A stretch of DNA of 64,000 nt from Spirogloea muscicola (lineage: Eukaryota; Streptophyta; Zygnematophyceae; Spirogloeales; Spirogloeaceae): NCBI GenBank assembly GCA_009602725.1, contig WELB01000117.1, positions 348,451-412,450 on the forward strand, read 5' to 3'. Position numbers and translations under genes: made by a program. The notes under the pieces were generated by a model that did no database searches, had not been told where the DNA came from, and worked only from the letters and a program-made list of their open reading frames with translations. Shown here in pieces: positions 36,484 to 47,484 of the stretch. Position 1 is the stretch's first letter. Every line of letters starts with the position of its first letter.

Positions 36484-36900
36484 TAGAAGAAAGAAAGAAG
36501 TGGCACTCCCAATGGGGGCAAGGGCTGCGAAAAGCCAGCCCAAAAAGAATTCACAAAGGTTCAGAGGGGCCTAAGAGCGGTGAGCAGCTACAAAGGAGCC
36601 TGAGGATGCAATGGTAAGACAGGGAGAGGATGGGTCACTCAATAAGTACGAGTGAGGAGCCTCAGATCCGACAGACTAGCTGCCGGGAAGCTATCACCCT
36701 GACGAAAGCCAGAGCCCGCAGCGAGAGCACGGCCAGCTCGCAGATGCAGAGCGTGGGCCATGGACCGCTGCAGGGATACAGAGAGGCGCATCCGATATAC
36801 CTGAGCCCACGAGCCCGCGGCGTTGAAGTCGGCTGGCTCGCCGCGTCTGCGGGACACAGCCCGCCGCGCAAGCCTAGCCAATTGGTCAAGCCACTGGGAC
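36484..36900 (-). mobile_element. LINE-A 3' end
   Basis: The minus strand encodes RRAVSRRRGEPADFNAAGS, YRMRLSVSLQRSMAHALHL and SDLRLLTRTY, then a stop at 36639. The 3' UTR runs on to the stem-loop (36525-36545) and the AAGAAAGAAAGAAG tail near 36487. Confidence 0.8.
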
Positions 36901-37215
36901 CCAATAGGTCAAGCCACTGGGTACTTCTGCCAGCTAGAGCCTGAGAAGTACCTTTTCCACCTCCTCCTTCATGGCACACGCCTTGCACCTGCGTGCTGGC
37001 CGGGCTCTCGCTGCAGCCTCTGGCTTTCCTCAGGGGCTTTATTTCCGGCAGCTAGTCTGTCGGCTCCTCCTCGTAGCTACTGAGTGGTCCATCCTCCACC
37101 CGTTCTGCCAAAGCGCTTACGTCATTTGGCCCCTTCGAACCTTTTGTCAGTTCTTTACGGGGCTGGCTTTTCACAGCCCTTGCCCCTCTTGGGAGAGCCA
37201 CTTCCTTCTTCTTGG
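36901..37215 (+). mobile_element. LINE-A 3' end, opposite orientation
   Basis: Plus-strand relic with ALHLRAGRALAAASGF, then the A-type 3' UTR with GGGGCTGGCTTTTCACAGCCC at 37159-37180 and CCACTTCCTTCTTCTT. With the previous entry it forms a back-to-back pair sharing a GGTCAAGCCACTGGG motif around 36890-36920. Confidence 0.7.
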
Positions 37216-37379
37216 GCAGAGCAAACACTGGTCTGCAAGACTTCACTTTGTGATCGACGCAGATGTTGGCCCCACGATGACTGAGTGGACCCTGAACTAC
37301 CCAAGGTAGAATCCTTCTCAGACAAGTGAGTCATTTGACGGACACGTCGAAGAGTAGGAAGTCATAGAAGTGTCTTGGT

Positions 37380-38045
37380 TTTATCGCGTCAAAGCCTGGC
37401 AGAGGTTGCCAGGCATTGACGATGCACCATAGTGGAGGACGCACGGCCGCTCTGGGCCCGAGAGATCCGAGGCTCGCGGTGTACGCGCGGTCTGCGCAGA
37501 CCTCGGCGGTCCAAGCTGTGGAAAACGAGAGGAAAAGCCGTTGACCTGCTTAGATGCCGTCCAGACAGAGAGAGAAGTAGAAAGAAATAAGTAGCACTCC
37601 CAAGGAGGCAAATCGGGGCTACCCTCGTCTCGTCACATCCTCGGGGGAGGGGTGGTGGAACGCTATAAGTAGCGAAAGTCATTAGTCGGACCAGTGGCGC
37701 CAAGAGACAGAGGTACAGCCCTGCTTGCTTGCTGCAGCAGCAGTCGCTACAGCCCTGCTGCTGCCGTCGGCTGCCCAGCCCGTCGCCGCAGCTCGTCGCT
37801 GCAGACATCGCCGGCTCTCCGTTAGTGCCATGGCTGCGCCCCATGTGTGGACAGCTACCAAGGCAGACCCTCAGTAGAGTCGCCGCCTTCTGACGGCGCC
37901 TCAGGGTAAGCTTCCGCTGCGCAATATGCGCGAGTATGCACTATGTCCGCTGGCGTCCCACTATGTAGGGGGGTAGTCCTTAATCCCCCTAGGTCCAAAT
38001 TTTGATACGGACGTACTAACCCCTAAGTGCGTGTATAGGTATCAG
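37380..38045 (+). repeat. Repeat module X, copy 2 (partial)
   Basis: It matches the inverse of 51030-51480 over about 500 bases: GGGGAGGGGTGGTGGAACGC, GTCGGACCAGTGGCGCCAAG, a CTGCTGCCG-rich part, GAGTCGCCGCCTTCTGACGG and CTTCCGCTGCG. It contains CTATAAGTAG (37662) as a possible TATA-like sequence. It looks LTR- or leader-like, but no partner genes were seen. If it is an LTR relic it is a broken fossil. Confidence 0.5.
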
Positions 38046-38055
38046 GAAGTCACAG

Positions 38056-39109
38056 CTATGCTCTTGCGTCATCGCGAGCGCCAGCTGCATATCGTGCAGT
38101 TACAGTTCGGGGAGGTGGGCCGCTGGCAGGAGGTGCGCCTGTAGCTGTGCTCCGCCACGAACGATGGTGCACCGAGAGGGACTCCAAAGGTGGAACTCCA
38201 AAGGGGGTGAGGCCGCCCAGAAAAAGAAAGAAGAAAGAAAGAAGAAAAGAAGAGGCTCCCAGCAGGGGACGGTGGCTGTGAGAGGCCACCCCAGGAAGAG
38301 AGAATGAAGGAAGATTCTTCCAGTAGAGGGCGATGGCTGCGAGTGGCCAGCCCAGAAGAAAGGATGGCCAAGCTCGAAGGGGCCAGAAAAGCGTCAGAGG
38401 ACACAGCGACTCAAGTGGCATTGCGTGCACAATAGCCCCTGTTGAGCAGCCTAAGGTCAGAGAAACTAGTCTTCAGAAGAAAGAGGAGTCCGGCACCTTG
38501 GGAGCAGCTTCAAGGGGTCTGGGAAGAAAGGACGCTTCCAGGAGAGGGAGGTTTGGGAGGCTTTGCGGAAATTAAGCGGCACAGTTTTCTGCCCGGAAGG
38601 TCGAGCTGTGGGCCCCAGCTGCTGTTTGTCGAGAGCGGCGAAGATGCCCATCACGTCGTCCAGGCTGTCAACCACATTAATGTGGGCGGTGAAGGTCGGC
38701 ATGAGGACGCCGGAGAGCGTCAGTGGCCTTCAAGGCTCAGTTGTGAGCCAGCGCAGAGAAGAACCTGCCAGTGGCATCGCTTGGCGCCAATCGTCGTAGA
38801 TTGCATTTCTCCACCTTGCCGCTCCCTGTTCGCCAGAGAAAGTCACCGGGGTGGCCAAACCCGACGGTAGGAAGGAAGGGGAGGCCTCCCGGAGTTCCTC
38901 TGCAATGGCGTCGCTCTCCACATTGTCGGAAGTGTTGCGCACATGCAAAGAAAGACCCTTTCAGGGTGCAGGTCCAGGGTGGCGCAAATTCTGCAAACAA
39001 CAGCTTCATCACCACTCCCCAAATTTGAATTGCATTGATGGGGTAGGCCTGAGCCTGCCCCAATGTTGCTGCCTATGCATGGCCATCCAATGGATTGAAG
39101 GGGCCGGGA
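38056..39109 (-). mobile_element. Degenerate LINE reverse transcriptase beside F-box copy B
   Basis: Minus-strand relics include PWTCTLKGSFFACAQHFRQC, FGHPGDFLWRTGSGKVE, DATGRFFSALAHN and, in another frame, HINVVDSLDDVMGIFAAL. Many frame changes are present. LINE tails in the same orientation lie at 38215-38360. Confidence 0.7.
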
Positions 39110-41226
39110 AGCAGCAGAGCAAGTGGGTACTCGGCATAGGTGCTCAATGACCCGTGCTCAACAGCCGCAAGTCGGAGTACCTAGCAGCCGGAAAAGAGTC
39201 GCCAAGTGACCAGCACAATGTATACATACAGAATCACTTTCCCTGTAATCTGAGAAGGGTGCCAGTGTTGTCTAGACAACTTAGACACACCCGCAATGGA
39301 TGCAGCAGGGAGCGCGGAACGTCTTACTTCACTTCACAGAAGCCTCAATGTAGGTAGAATCATCGAGCTCTCCTAGACTCCTGTCGACGCAGGACACCGA
39401 TGATCAGGCACGCTGCCTTTTTCACGGAGTCAGAGTACTGTAGCAGCCCAAATTGACCCAATATCAGTATAAGTCATTAACGGACGCTGCATTAGGAAGG
39501 AATCTGTAGATGTCAGATATTTGACACCTAGAAAGTCCCAGATATGCCAATTGGCTAAACGTCTTGCAGGTTGCCGGATGTGACAAGCATCCAGAAGTAT
39601 TGGCTATGCTGCCTTCCTCACATTGGCATTGAAGCAATCTATAACCACTGCTGTGACTTCCAAACAGGACTGAGTGGACTCACGGAAAATTGCCGCATCA
39701 GGGCCTCTGCTTGCATGATACCTTTGACAAATTGATTTTGGCAGCCGCACCAGAGCGGGGCTTACTTCACATCATTGCAAGCAATGTGATGTGCTTGTGC
39801 CATTCTGACGAGATATAGTTGACTAGCAAATCGAAGGAGCGAGCGGCTGTCCACGTTGCACACACAGTAGACACACGTGCCATCCTTTTCCTGCCAGTAG
39901 CTGTCAACGAAGGTAATGAGAATATTATGTCAGATAGCAGTGTCACGATGATCGCGAAATTTGGAAGAGTGATTATGAGCTAGACCAAAGTCGGCCTCTC
40001 ATTGTTCTTCCACCCTCTCCAGACGAGCTACACTTGCACGATGCAGATTGATGTTTGCAACATCTTGTGGCAGCCGTTTGACCTTCGCATAAGAGAGGCC
40101 GGCCACATGGACATATGCTACATGCTAGTTGGCTGCAAGTGGTGAGGAGGTCGGCAATGATCTGGATGTAACCACTGTCGAGGAAACGCCACCAACAGCA
40201 TAAAAGCACAACTCGCAGGCTTGTGCATGGGCTCACCAAGCGAGAGATACTCTGATTCCTATGCTCACCTTCATACATGTTCGAAACAAAGGCATCTCTT
40301 GCCGGTCTTAGCCTGGATCCGATTGACACCTCTGGAGGGCATGAAAATGCCTGAAACGCCAGTCATCTGTCCTCAGTGGGCCATCTATGGCAAGGCCTAA
40401 AAAGGGGCACACTACCAAGCTCCAGGTGAACAAGTTTACTGCAGTCGGCAAGGATTGTTGTCCGGTCCCTCCCAAGGTGCAGGTCAAAGTCACCAAGTTG
40501 AAGTGCTGATAGGCCAGAGCACCAGCCGCCGAACGTCCAGAAGCTATGCATAAATTGTTCTGGGCCCAGAATAATTTCAGCAGAGGCTGGTTTCTGGCCT
40601 ATCAGCACCTCAACTTGGTGACTTTGACCTGCACCTTGGGAGGGATTGGACTGGACAATAATCCTTGCCGATTGCAGACAGCTTGTTCACCTGGTGCTTG
40701 GTAGTGTGCCCATTTTTAGGCCTTGGGATAGATGGCCACTGAGGACAAATCACTGGCGTTTCAGGTATATCCATGCCCTACAGAGGTGTCAACCGGATCC
40801 AGGCTAAGATCCACAAGAGATGCCTTTGTTCCGAACATGTATGGAGGTGAGCATAAGAATCAGAGTATCTCTCGCTTGGTGAGCCCATGCACAAGCCTGC
40901 AAGTTGTGCGCTTATGCTGTTGCTGGCGTTTCCTCGACGGAACGGAGCGATTGAAGACTGGCAGGGAAGTCCAAGTTCGGGAAGGCTGTGGCCAGCGGCG
41001 GGCCGAGCTCCCGCTTCTTGAGCACCGATGGCCCCTGCCGTTTACTGACCTGCCTGCGGTCGCGCAGCGCGAGCTCGGTGACGGAGGCCTTGAAGAGGCA
41101 GCGCCAGCGGCGGCAGACGCGCGCGAGCGGAAGCCAGCCGGGGAAGGCGCCGAGCGGGCCGTGGGCGGGCGGCGCCGCGGCGCGGGCGAGGAGCGCCTCC
41201 AGCAACTCGTCATGCAGGCGGTCCAT
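39110..41226 (-). pseudogene. F-box/LRR copy B, rearranged
   Basis: The 3' flank (39110-39960) and the LRR end (LERVEEQ-like, about 39990-40250) are on the minus strand. The first exon is at about 40990-41226: a damaged F-box start MDRLHDELLEALLARAAAPP, then ARVCRRWRCLFKASVTELAL. The middle is replaced by an inverted duplication (40177-40514 against 40596-40939), so the gene cannot encode a whole protein. Confidence 0.75.
40177..40939. repeat. Inverted duplication with ~340-base arms
   Basis: The left arm 40177-40514 and right arm 40596-40939 are inverse copies with scattered differences and small gaps. An 81-base spacer separates them. Both arms carry the end of the LRR region of F-box copy B. 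Confidence 0.85.
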
Positions 41227-41864
41227 GGCGGGCAGAGCGGCGAGAAGAATGAGGGAGGGTGGGAAGGAGGGAGGGGGGCGGCGCCCGCACAACTGCAGGC
41301 GGAGGGGCGGGGGCGGGGGCGCTGGCGAAATTAGTCGCCGCTGCGGGAAATCGAAACGACGAGAACGCCACTAATGATATCAAGTGCAATCGCTGGGGCG
41401 TGGGCCGCGGGCGCTGATCGGCTGGGTCGTAGGAGCAAGCGGTGCACCCGCCGATAAATCGCCGCTCAATCACCCCTAGTCTGCAAGTGCAGAGCGGAGT
41501 TTGGAGATTCATCTTCCCTGCTCCCCCTGGCAACCTCGAGGCCGCCCGGGCCTGCCACGTACCGGGTCAGGCGGACCACCGCGCTTAGAACCAAGGAATC
41601 GCCCCCCCCCCCGAGCTCGAAAGGCGCCAAGCCTGTTGCACAAGTATCTGATCTCCCGCGACTTGTGCGTGTTGGCGCTTGATCGCTTGATCAAGAAAGT
41701 GAGGGGGCTCGCCCATGGAGGATAGAAAGGGCTCGCCCATAGAGAAGAAGGGCTGGCAAAGCCAGCCCAAAAGAATGGACAATGTCCAAAGCCAAAGAAA
41801 GAGATGCCAAAGAGGGACTACTCTACCAAACACACCTCTAGGCAGCAAGTATTTCTCTAAATTA
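41227..41864. other. Mixed LINE relics, nothing coding
   Basis: A LINE-A tail on the minus strand is at 41700-41790 (GGGCTGGCAAAGCCAGCCC, a perfect stem with a 3-base loop). No host gene was recognised. Confidence 0.45.
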
Positions 41865-42217
41865 AGTGACCCGTAGGATGCAGCAGTGGGACAAATTGGC
41901 TTGAAATGGCCTCCCTTTCAGTCCATGCGCACTGCGCACCTTCTCTTCTGCTCTACGCGTGCTGGCCGTGCTCTCGCTACGGCCTCCGGCTTTCGTCAGG
42001 GGGATACTTTTCCGGCAGCTAGTCTGTCGGATCTGCGGCTCCTCACTCGTACCTACTGAGTGATCCATCCTCCCCCTGTTTTGTCATAGCATCTTCAGGC
42101 CCCTTTGTAGCTGCTCTTCGCTTGACGGCCCCTCCGACCCTTCGTCAATTCTTTGGGCTGGCTGTTCGCAGCCCTTGCCCCCATTGGGAGAGCCACTTCT
42201 TCTTTTGCTCGGTAGGA
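41865..42217 (+). mobile_element. LINE-A 3' end
   Basis: The plus strand encodes RAGRALATASGFRQGDTFPA, then ASLSDLRLLTRTY and a stop near 42058. The A-type 3' UTR follows, with GGGCTGGCTGTTCGCAGCCC and GAGCCACTTCTTCTTTTG. Confidence 0.75.
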
Positions 42218-42339
42218 GTTTATCACTAAGTAACCTCTACTTGGAGGTCACCTCTTCCAGAGCCGGTCCAGCGCTCGCCCCGGCGTTCTTAGCCGTGCTC
42301 TTCTCCCCCTCATCTGATTAGCGTCCACCCGTTCATCTC

Positions 42340-42417
42340 AGGCCCCTCTGTAGATGTGCTTGCCTTTGTACTTGGCCTTTGGCCTTCGTTTGTTTCAAAT
42401 ACTGAAATTTCTCTGTA
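42340..42417 (+). mobile_element. LINE-B 3' UTR fragment
   Basis: It matches the 3' UTR of the LINE at 56980-57783: GATGTGCTTGCCTTTGTACT, TTGGCC...GGCC and GTTTCAAATAC. Confidence 0.6.
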
Positions 42418-42424
42418 GCTGCTA

Positions 42425-42755
42425 ACGAAAGAGCTCGCCCATTGAGGATAGGGGCTGGGACAGCCAGCCCAAAAAGAATGGACAAAGTACGAGAAGGGAG
42501 CCAGGGGAAGCGCAAAGAAAAACAAGCACAAGAAGACACAAAGCAGCTACGAATGACTCAGTAATTCCTGCTGAGCAGCCGCAGATCAGAGATGCTAGGG
42601 TCCTGGAAGTGGGTCCCCTGGACAGAGCCAGAGGCAGCAGCTAGGGCTCTTCCGGCACGAAGGTGCAGCGCACGGGCCATGGACCTCTGCAGCGAGACGG
42701 CCAAGCGCATGCGATACACTTGCGCCAGCGACCCGGCTGCAGGAAAGTCTACCGG
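42425..42755 (-). mobile_element. LINE-A 3' end, cut by the gap
   Basis: The minus strand reads PVDFPAAGSLAQVYRMRLAV, then SLQRSMARALHLRAGRALAA and SDLRLLSRNY with a stop. The tail with the stem-loop is at about 42440-42480. Confidence 0.75.
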
Positions 42756-43747
42756 NNNNNNNNNNNNNNNNNNNNNNNNNNNNNNNNNNNNNNNNNNNNN
42801 NNNNNNNNNNNNNNNNNNNNNNNNNNNNNNNNNNNNNNNNNNNNNNNNNNNNNNNNNNNNNNNNNNNNNNNNNNNNNNNNNNNNNNNNNNNNNNNNNNNN
42901 NNNNNNNNNNNNNNNNNNNNNNNNNNNNNNNNNNNNNNNNNNNNNNNNNNNNNNNNNNNNNNNNNNNNNNNNNNNNNNNNNNNNNNNNNNNNNNNNNNNN
43001 NNNNNNNNNNNNNNNNNNNNNNNNNNNNNNNNNNNNNNNNNNNNNNNNNNNNNNNNNNNNNNNNNNNNNNNNNNNNNNNNNNNNNNNNNNNNNNNNNNNN
43101 NNNNNNNNNNNNNNNNNNNNNNNNNNNNNNNNNNNNNNNNNNNNNNNNNNNNNNNNNNNNNNNNNNNNNNNNNNNNNNNNNNNNNNNNNNNNNNNNNNNN
43201 NNNNNNNNNNNNNNNNNNNNNNNNNNNNNNNNNNNNNNNNNNNNNNNNNNNNNNNNNNNNNNNNNNNNNNNNNNNNNNNNNNNNNNNNNNNNNNNNNNNN
43301 NNNNNNNNNNNNNNNNNNNNNNNNNNNNNNNNNNNNNNNNNNNNNNNNNNNNNNNNNNNNNNNNNNNNNNNNNNNNNNNNNNNNNNNNNNNNNNNNNNNN
43401 NNNNNNNNNNNNNNNNNNNNNNNNNNNNNNNNNNNNNNNNNNNNNNNNNNNNNNNNNNNNNNNNNNNNNNNNNNNNNNNNNNNNNNNNNNNNNNNNNNNN
43501 NNNNNNNNNNNNNNNNNNNNNNNNNNNNNNNNNNNNNNNNNNNNNNNNNNNNNNNNNNNNNNNNNNNNNNNNNNNNNNNNNNNNNNNNNNNNNNNNNNNN
43601 NNNNNNNNNNNNNNNNNNNNNNNNNNNNNNNNNNNNNNNNNNNNNNNNNNNNNNNNNNNNNNNNNNNNNNNNNNNNNNNNNNNNNNNNNNNNNNNNNNNN
43701 NNNNNNNNNNNNNNNNNNNNNNNNNNNNNNNNNNNNNNNNNNNNNNN
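42756..43747. other. Assembly gap (992 N)
   Basis: Run of N. Two LINE-A carboxy ends in opposite orientation flank it, so the missing sequence is probably repeat. Confidence 1.
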
Positions 43748-44170
43748 GCTTGCGCGGCGGGCTGTGTCCCGCAGACGCGGCGAGCCAGCCGACTTCAATG
43801 CCGCTGGCTCGTGGGCTCAGGTATACCGGATGCGCCTCTCTGAATCCCTGCAGCGGTCCATGGCCCACGCTCTGCATCTGCGAGCTGGCCGTGCTCTCGC
43901 TGCGGGCTCTGGCTTTCGTCAGGGTGATAGCTTCCCGGCAGCTAGTCTGTCGGATCTGAAGCTCCTCACTCGTAATTACTGAGTGATCCATCCTCCCCAT
44001 GTTTTACCATAGCATCCTCAGGCCCCTTTGTAGCTGCTCACCGCTCTTAGGCCCCTCTGAACCTTTGTGAATTCTTTTTGGGCTGGCTTTTTACAGCCCT
44101 TGCCCCCATTTGGAGTGCCACTTCTTCTTACTTGACGAGTCTCACTTCTTTCTTTCTTTCTTCTCTATGG
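43748..44170 (+). mobile_element. LINE-A 3' end
   Basis: The frame is open from the gap: RRAVSRRRGEPADFNAAGSW, RMRLSESLQRSMAHALHLR, SDLKLLTRNY, stop at 43980-43982. The 3' UTR, stem-loop (GGGCTGGCTTTTTACAGCCC) and a CTTCTTAC...TTTCTTTCTTTCTT end follow. Confidence 0.8.
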
Positions 44171-44950
44171 GCGAGCACTTCTCTCTTTCTTTGGCACCCT
44201 GGTGGCGGCGGACTGCGGCTGTGACCCTCACCGTCTTGCGACCGTGGGCCGCTAGGCTCCTGGCCGGCGACGCGCGCCTGTGGGAGTGCCGGCAGCTGCC
44301 GGGGCATCCAGGCTCTCGCGGACCTCACCTCATCCAGGACCTCACCTCCGGCGCCTGGGCGCGGCCGCCACCGCCACCGCGCGGCAGAGAGGCCGCGGCG
44401 GGGCCTCGGCGCTGCCCTTGTCCCTGGGGGACGCCCGACGTCCTGTCGTGGCCCGTATGCCGCTCCGTGGCGGCGGTCGCCGCCCAGGCGGCGAGGGTGA
44501 GATAAATAGTCCACGAGGGAACACCAGCCTAAACTATCTGCAGCTGCCGGCACTTCTGCAGGCGCGCGTCGCCGGCCAGAGCCTGGCGCCCCGGCCGCGC
44601 GCATCCTCGGCCTCTGTTCCAGGGTTGAACAAGGGCTAGAAGGGCTGGATGGGTCCAAAAAACGAAACTCCTCTTTGTGATCTCTGCGAGTGGGAGCTCA
44701 ACGTCCACTACTCACCAAGTGCTAGGATTTCCTGGCAGAGTGCCATCAAGTAGGTACGAATTAGGTTAGCCATCACGTGATGAAGTAGCCATCTCGTCGG
44801 ATGCCTCTTTTAGTCTTTATCTCGTCTAGTGTCAAGGCTACCTATGTGAGGAGCGCACCTTAGAATACATGCGGTGTAGACCAAGTAGATTCCATTGACT
44901 GTGTCCACTAGGCGGACTAAGGCAATTTCGTGTGGAGACCTTGTATAGGA
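44171..44950. other. Unassigned stretch
   Basis: GC-rich up to 44640, then AT-richer. ATGGGCGAGCACTTCTCTC at 44167 is another LINE-A extreme 3' end. No gene was recognised. Confidence 0.35.
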
Positions 44951-46430
44951 GCCCGCTGTGGGAGATGCAGACTCCGCAGGTATATACGCATCGTAGCTGG
45001 TAAAGCTCTGTGGCATGTAGTCGATCTATTGACTGTGCGCAGGCAGCAGCGAAATAAGAAGCACTTTGACATCCAGGATGTCCATCAAGTCATGTTGGCG
45101 GGAGAGGCTGCGGAGTTTACTTTGAGAAGCTTGGATGATCGCTTCCCCGATCCTTCAGGTTCCTTCACCAGACCTGATTAACAAGCTGTTGCTTCTGTCA
45201 TGAAGAAGCCTTTCACAGGAACTTCTGTAGCGCATGTGGCATTGCCAGACAGAACTCTGGTACAAGGTACTCAACAAGGTCAGTACAAACCTCGTCCTGC
45301 TCTTACTTGTCATGATTGTTGTAAGGTTGGACACTTTGGGAAGGATTGTACTGCATTGCACCAGACTGCAGGAGCCACTTGTACGTTTTGCGGAAGGATG
45401 GGTCATGTTGACAACCAATATTGGAAGAAGGATCTTAACAAATGCCCACTCACCTTCGCAATATGAATTTGAGTGGACAAAGATTTCTTCAGATGACGCC
45501 GTAAACGGTGGAATGTCCAGGATTGATAGATTGGAGAGACTTGTGGAACAGCTAACTAAACAACTTGCTGGCGTGCAGCAGCAGCAAGCAAATAAGGTGG
45601 CTTTGTCTGTGTTTCCAAGCATTGACATGCAGGAAGATGAAGACTACATTCCTGGCAAACATGAAGATTCCGATGACTCGGAGGAATATGGAGCTTACTG
45701 TGTTTCTGTTGTTGCAGCTTTGCTAAGACCAAGCCCGGTAAGCCATCCACTTCTGTGGCTATGGTCGACAACGCCAACGGTACTGTCCAGGTGACAACTC
45801 CTTCAGTAACAGCAAAGCCAACACTTGTGCTTATGGACACAGGTGCGCAGCCTATCTTCATAGGTCAACACTTTGCTAAGTCTCTGAATCTTGGGAAATG
45901 GGAGTGTTTGTTGCAGCAATATTAGGACAAAAATTGCAACAGGTGGCACTGATAGCATTATCGGAGTTACGGAACAACCTCTGACAATTGTCTTGAATGG
46001 GAACGATCCTATGTCCAGAACCACAGTATCGGCTTTTTGCATGATAACCAGAGCTGACAATTATGATAGACTGTTGGGTACTGATGTTCTTGCTTTGGTA
46101 TTGATTATTATGCAAATCAAGTTTGGTATAGGCCTCCCAGGCGAAACTCTAACGCGACTAAGATTTTGTTGCCATTACTTCTTCAAGGGCAGCAGTCTGC
46201 TGGCATTCCAGCATACAGCGGAATGGTTGCAGGTGTTTCTAATGCACCATCCAAACCAAGAAAATTGTCAAACCTTAATACTAACTCCAGAGACAGGTCA
46301 ACGCATGATGCGGTCTGACAGACCTCTGGTGCAGAAGCCTGCAGTGCCGCAACCTTGTGCGCAGATATCTGTCAAGAAGGGATGGGGTTCCACACCGATG
46401 ACTCATCGTCGTCGTGACTCTGAGGTGAGC
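44950..46430 (+). mobile_element. Fossil LTR element, gag-protease part (Ty3/gypsy-like)
   Basis: The plus strand keeps nucleocapsid zinc knuckles (CHDCCKVGHFGKDC and CTFCGRMGH) near 45310-45410, a coiled-coil-like stretch (RLERLVEQLTKQLAG) and an aspartic protease signature LMDTGAQPIFIG near 45830-45870, with YDRLLGTDVL later. It is broken, with several breaks, and only a part of an element. No LTR pair was seen. The Ty3/gypsy assignment rests on the gag-protease order and is tentative. Confidence 0.65.
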
Positions 46431-46589
46431 AGTCTTACACATTGTGCTGCTCTTTGCACGTCTTTACACTCTGAGTGTTGTGCTCATTGTTTGAGTGCAC
46501 GAATCAAATCAATTGCTTGAGACTGTTTCTGCATTATCAGGGTTCTAATTTGGACTGTTTTTACTTTCTTCTTGTGTTGTGAGGCTATT

Positions 46590-46990
46590 AACAATCGTCA
46601 ATGTTGGCCTCTCATCGGACTGTTTTCATTCAGCCGGGCCAACGGTATCGACAATTCCTTTCGGTTTGTTCGTTTGTGGAGTCTGGCACGTCAGCATTTG
46701 TTGATTGGTCTATTCTAGACCAATCGACGTCATCTTGCATAGACGCCTTCTCGCATGACAGCCCCTTGACCAGCTCATTGCCCCGTTACCAGGACTTCTG
46801 TAAGGCTCGATTGACCTCCCTTTTGTTTCTATGCGCACCGCGCGCCTTCTCAACAATCGCCCCGCCACCGTTTCTGTGGCGCCACCTTAACGGAACATGT
46901 GTGTGGCTGAGGTGCCTTCAGATGGTTCTTCCCTCGTTGCGCTTCGAACGGGCGGCCTCGTGCTTGGGCTTTGGCCCTTGTAGTCACTCG
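46590..46990 (+). mobile_element. LINE relic
   Basis: CGTTACCAGGACTTCTGTAA and CCTCCCTTTTGTTTCTATGC match, in inverse, the relic at 10134-10199, and partly 41900-41950. Confidence 0.45.
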
Positions 46991-47484
46991 TTGTTATCGT
47001 AGTCCGCATTTGGTGAGCGGTCGCCTCGACCTCGGTGTGGAAGAGGATCCACATCCTTGGCTCGATTCACACCCGAAACTGTGCAACTCAGAGATCCATG
47101 TATCAAGCCAGGGCAGCTGTCCCAGTCAGATCGACATGAATTGTCCATTGACGAAATATAGCACGACAAGGCCGTGCGGAGACCATGCGGCACACTTCTC
47201 CGTCCCAGATGGTCGAGCTGTGGGCGGCTGGCTGCTGCTGGAGGGCGGCGAAGGCGCCCATCACGTTGTCCGGGCTGTCTACCACTTCGATGAGTCGACG
47301 AAGGTCGGCATGAGGACGTCAGGTCGCAGCAGTGGCCTTCGAGGCTCAATGTGAGCCACCGCAAAGATAGAACCTGCCAGTGTCATTGCTTGGCGCATGC
47401 CCGTTGTAGATTGCATTCCACCACGCCGCTGCCTGTTCGCCACAGAGAAGGTCACCGGGTGGCCATACCCTAGACGGTAGGAGG
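46991..47484 (-). mobile_element. Degenerate LINE, left part (split by LTR element)
   Basis: The minus strand keeps SPDNVMGAFAALQQQPAAHS and an ADLRRLIEV-like stretch. Its continuation lies at 50817-51000 on the far side of the LTR element, as shown by comparison with the uninterrupted relative at about 38850-38900. Confidence 0.65.

Noticed and set aside
42558-44000. Very long frames across 42.6-44.0 kb
   Set aside because: They consist mostly of the N gap; only the LINE ends at each side are real sequence.
44128-44658. 176-codon minus-strand frame
   Set aside because: GC-rich, no family features, and it overlaps a LINE-A tail.
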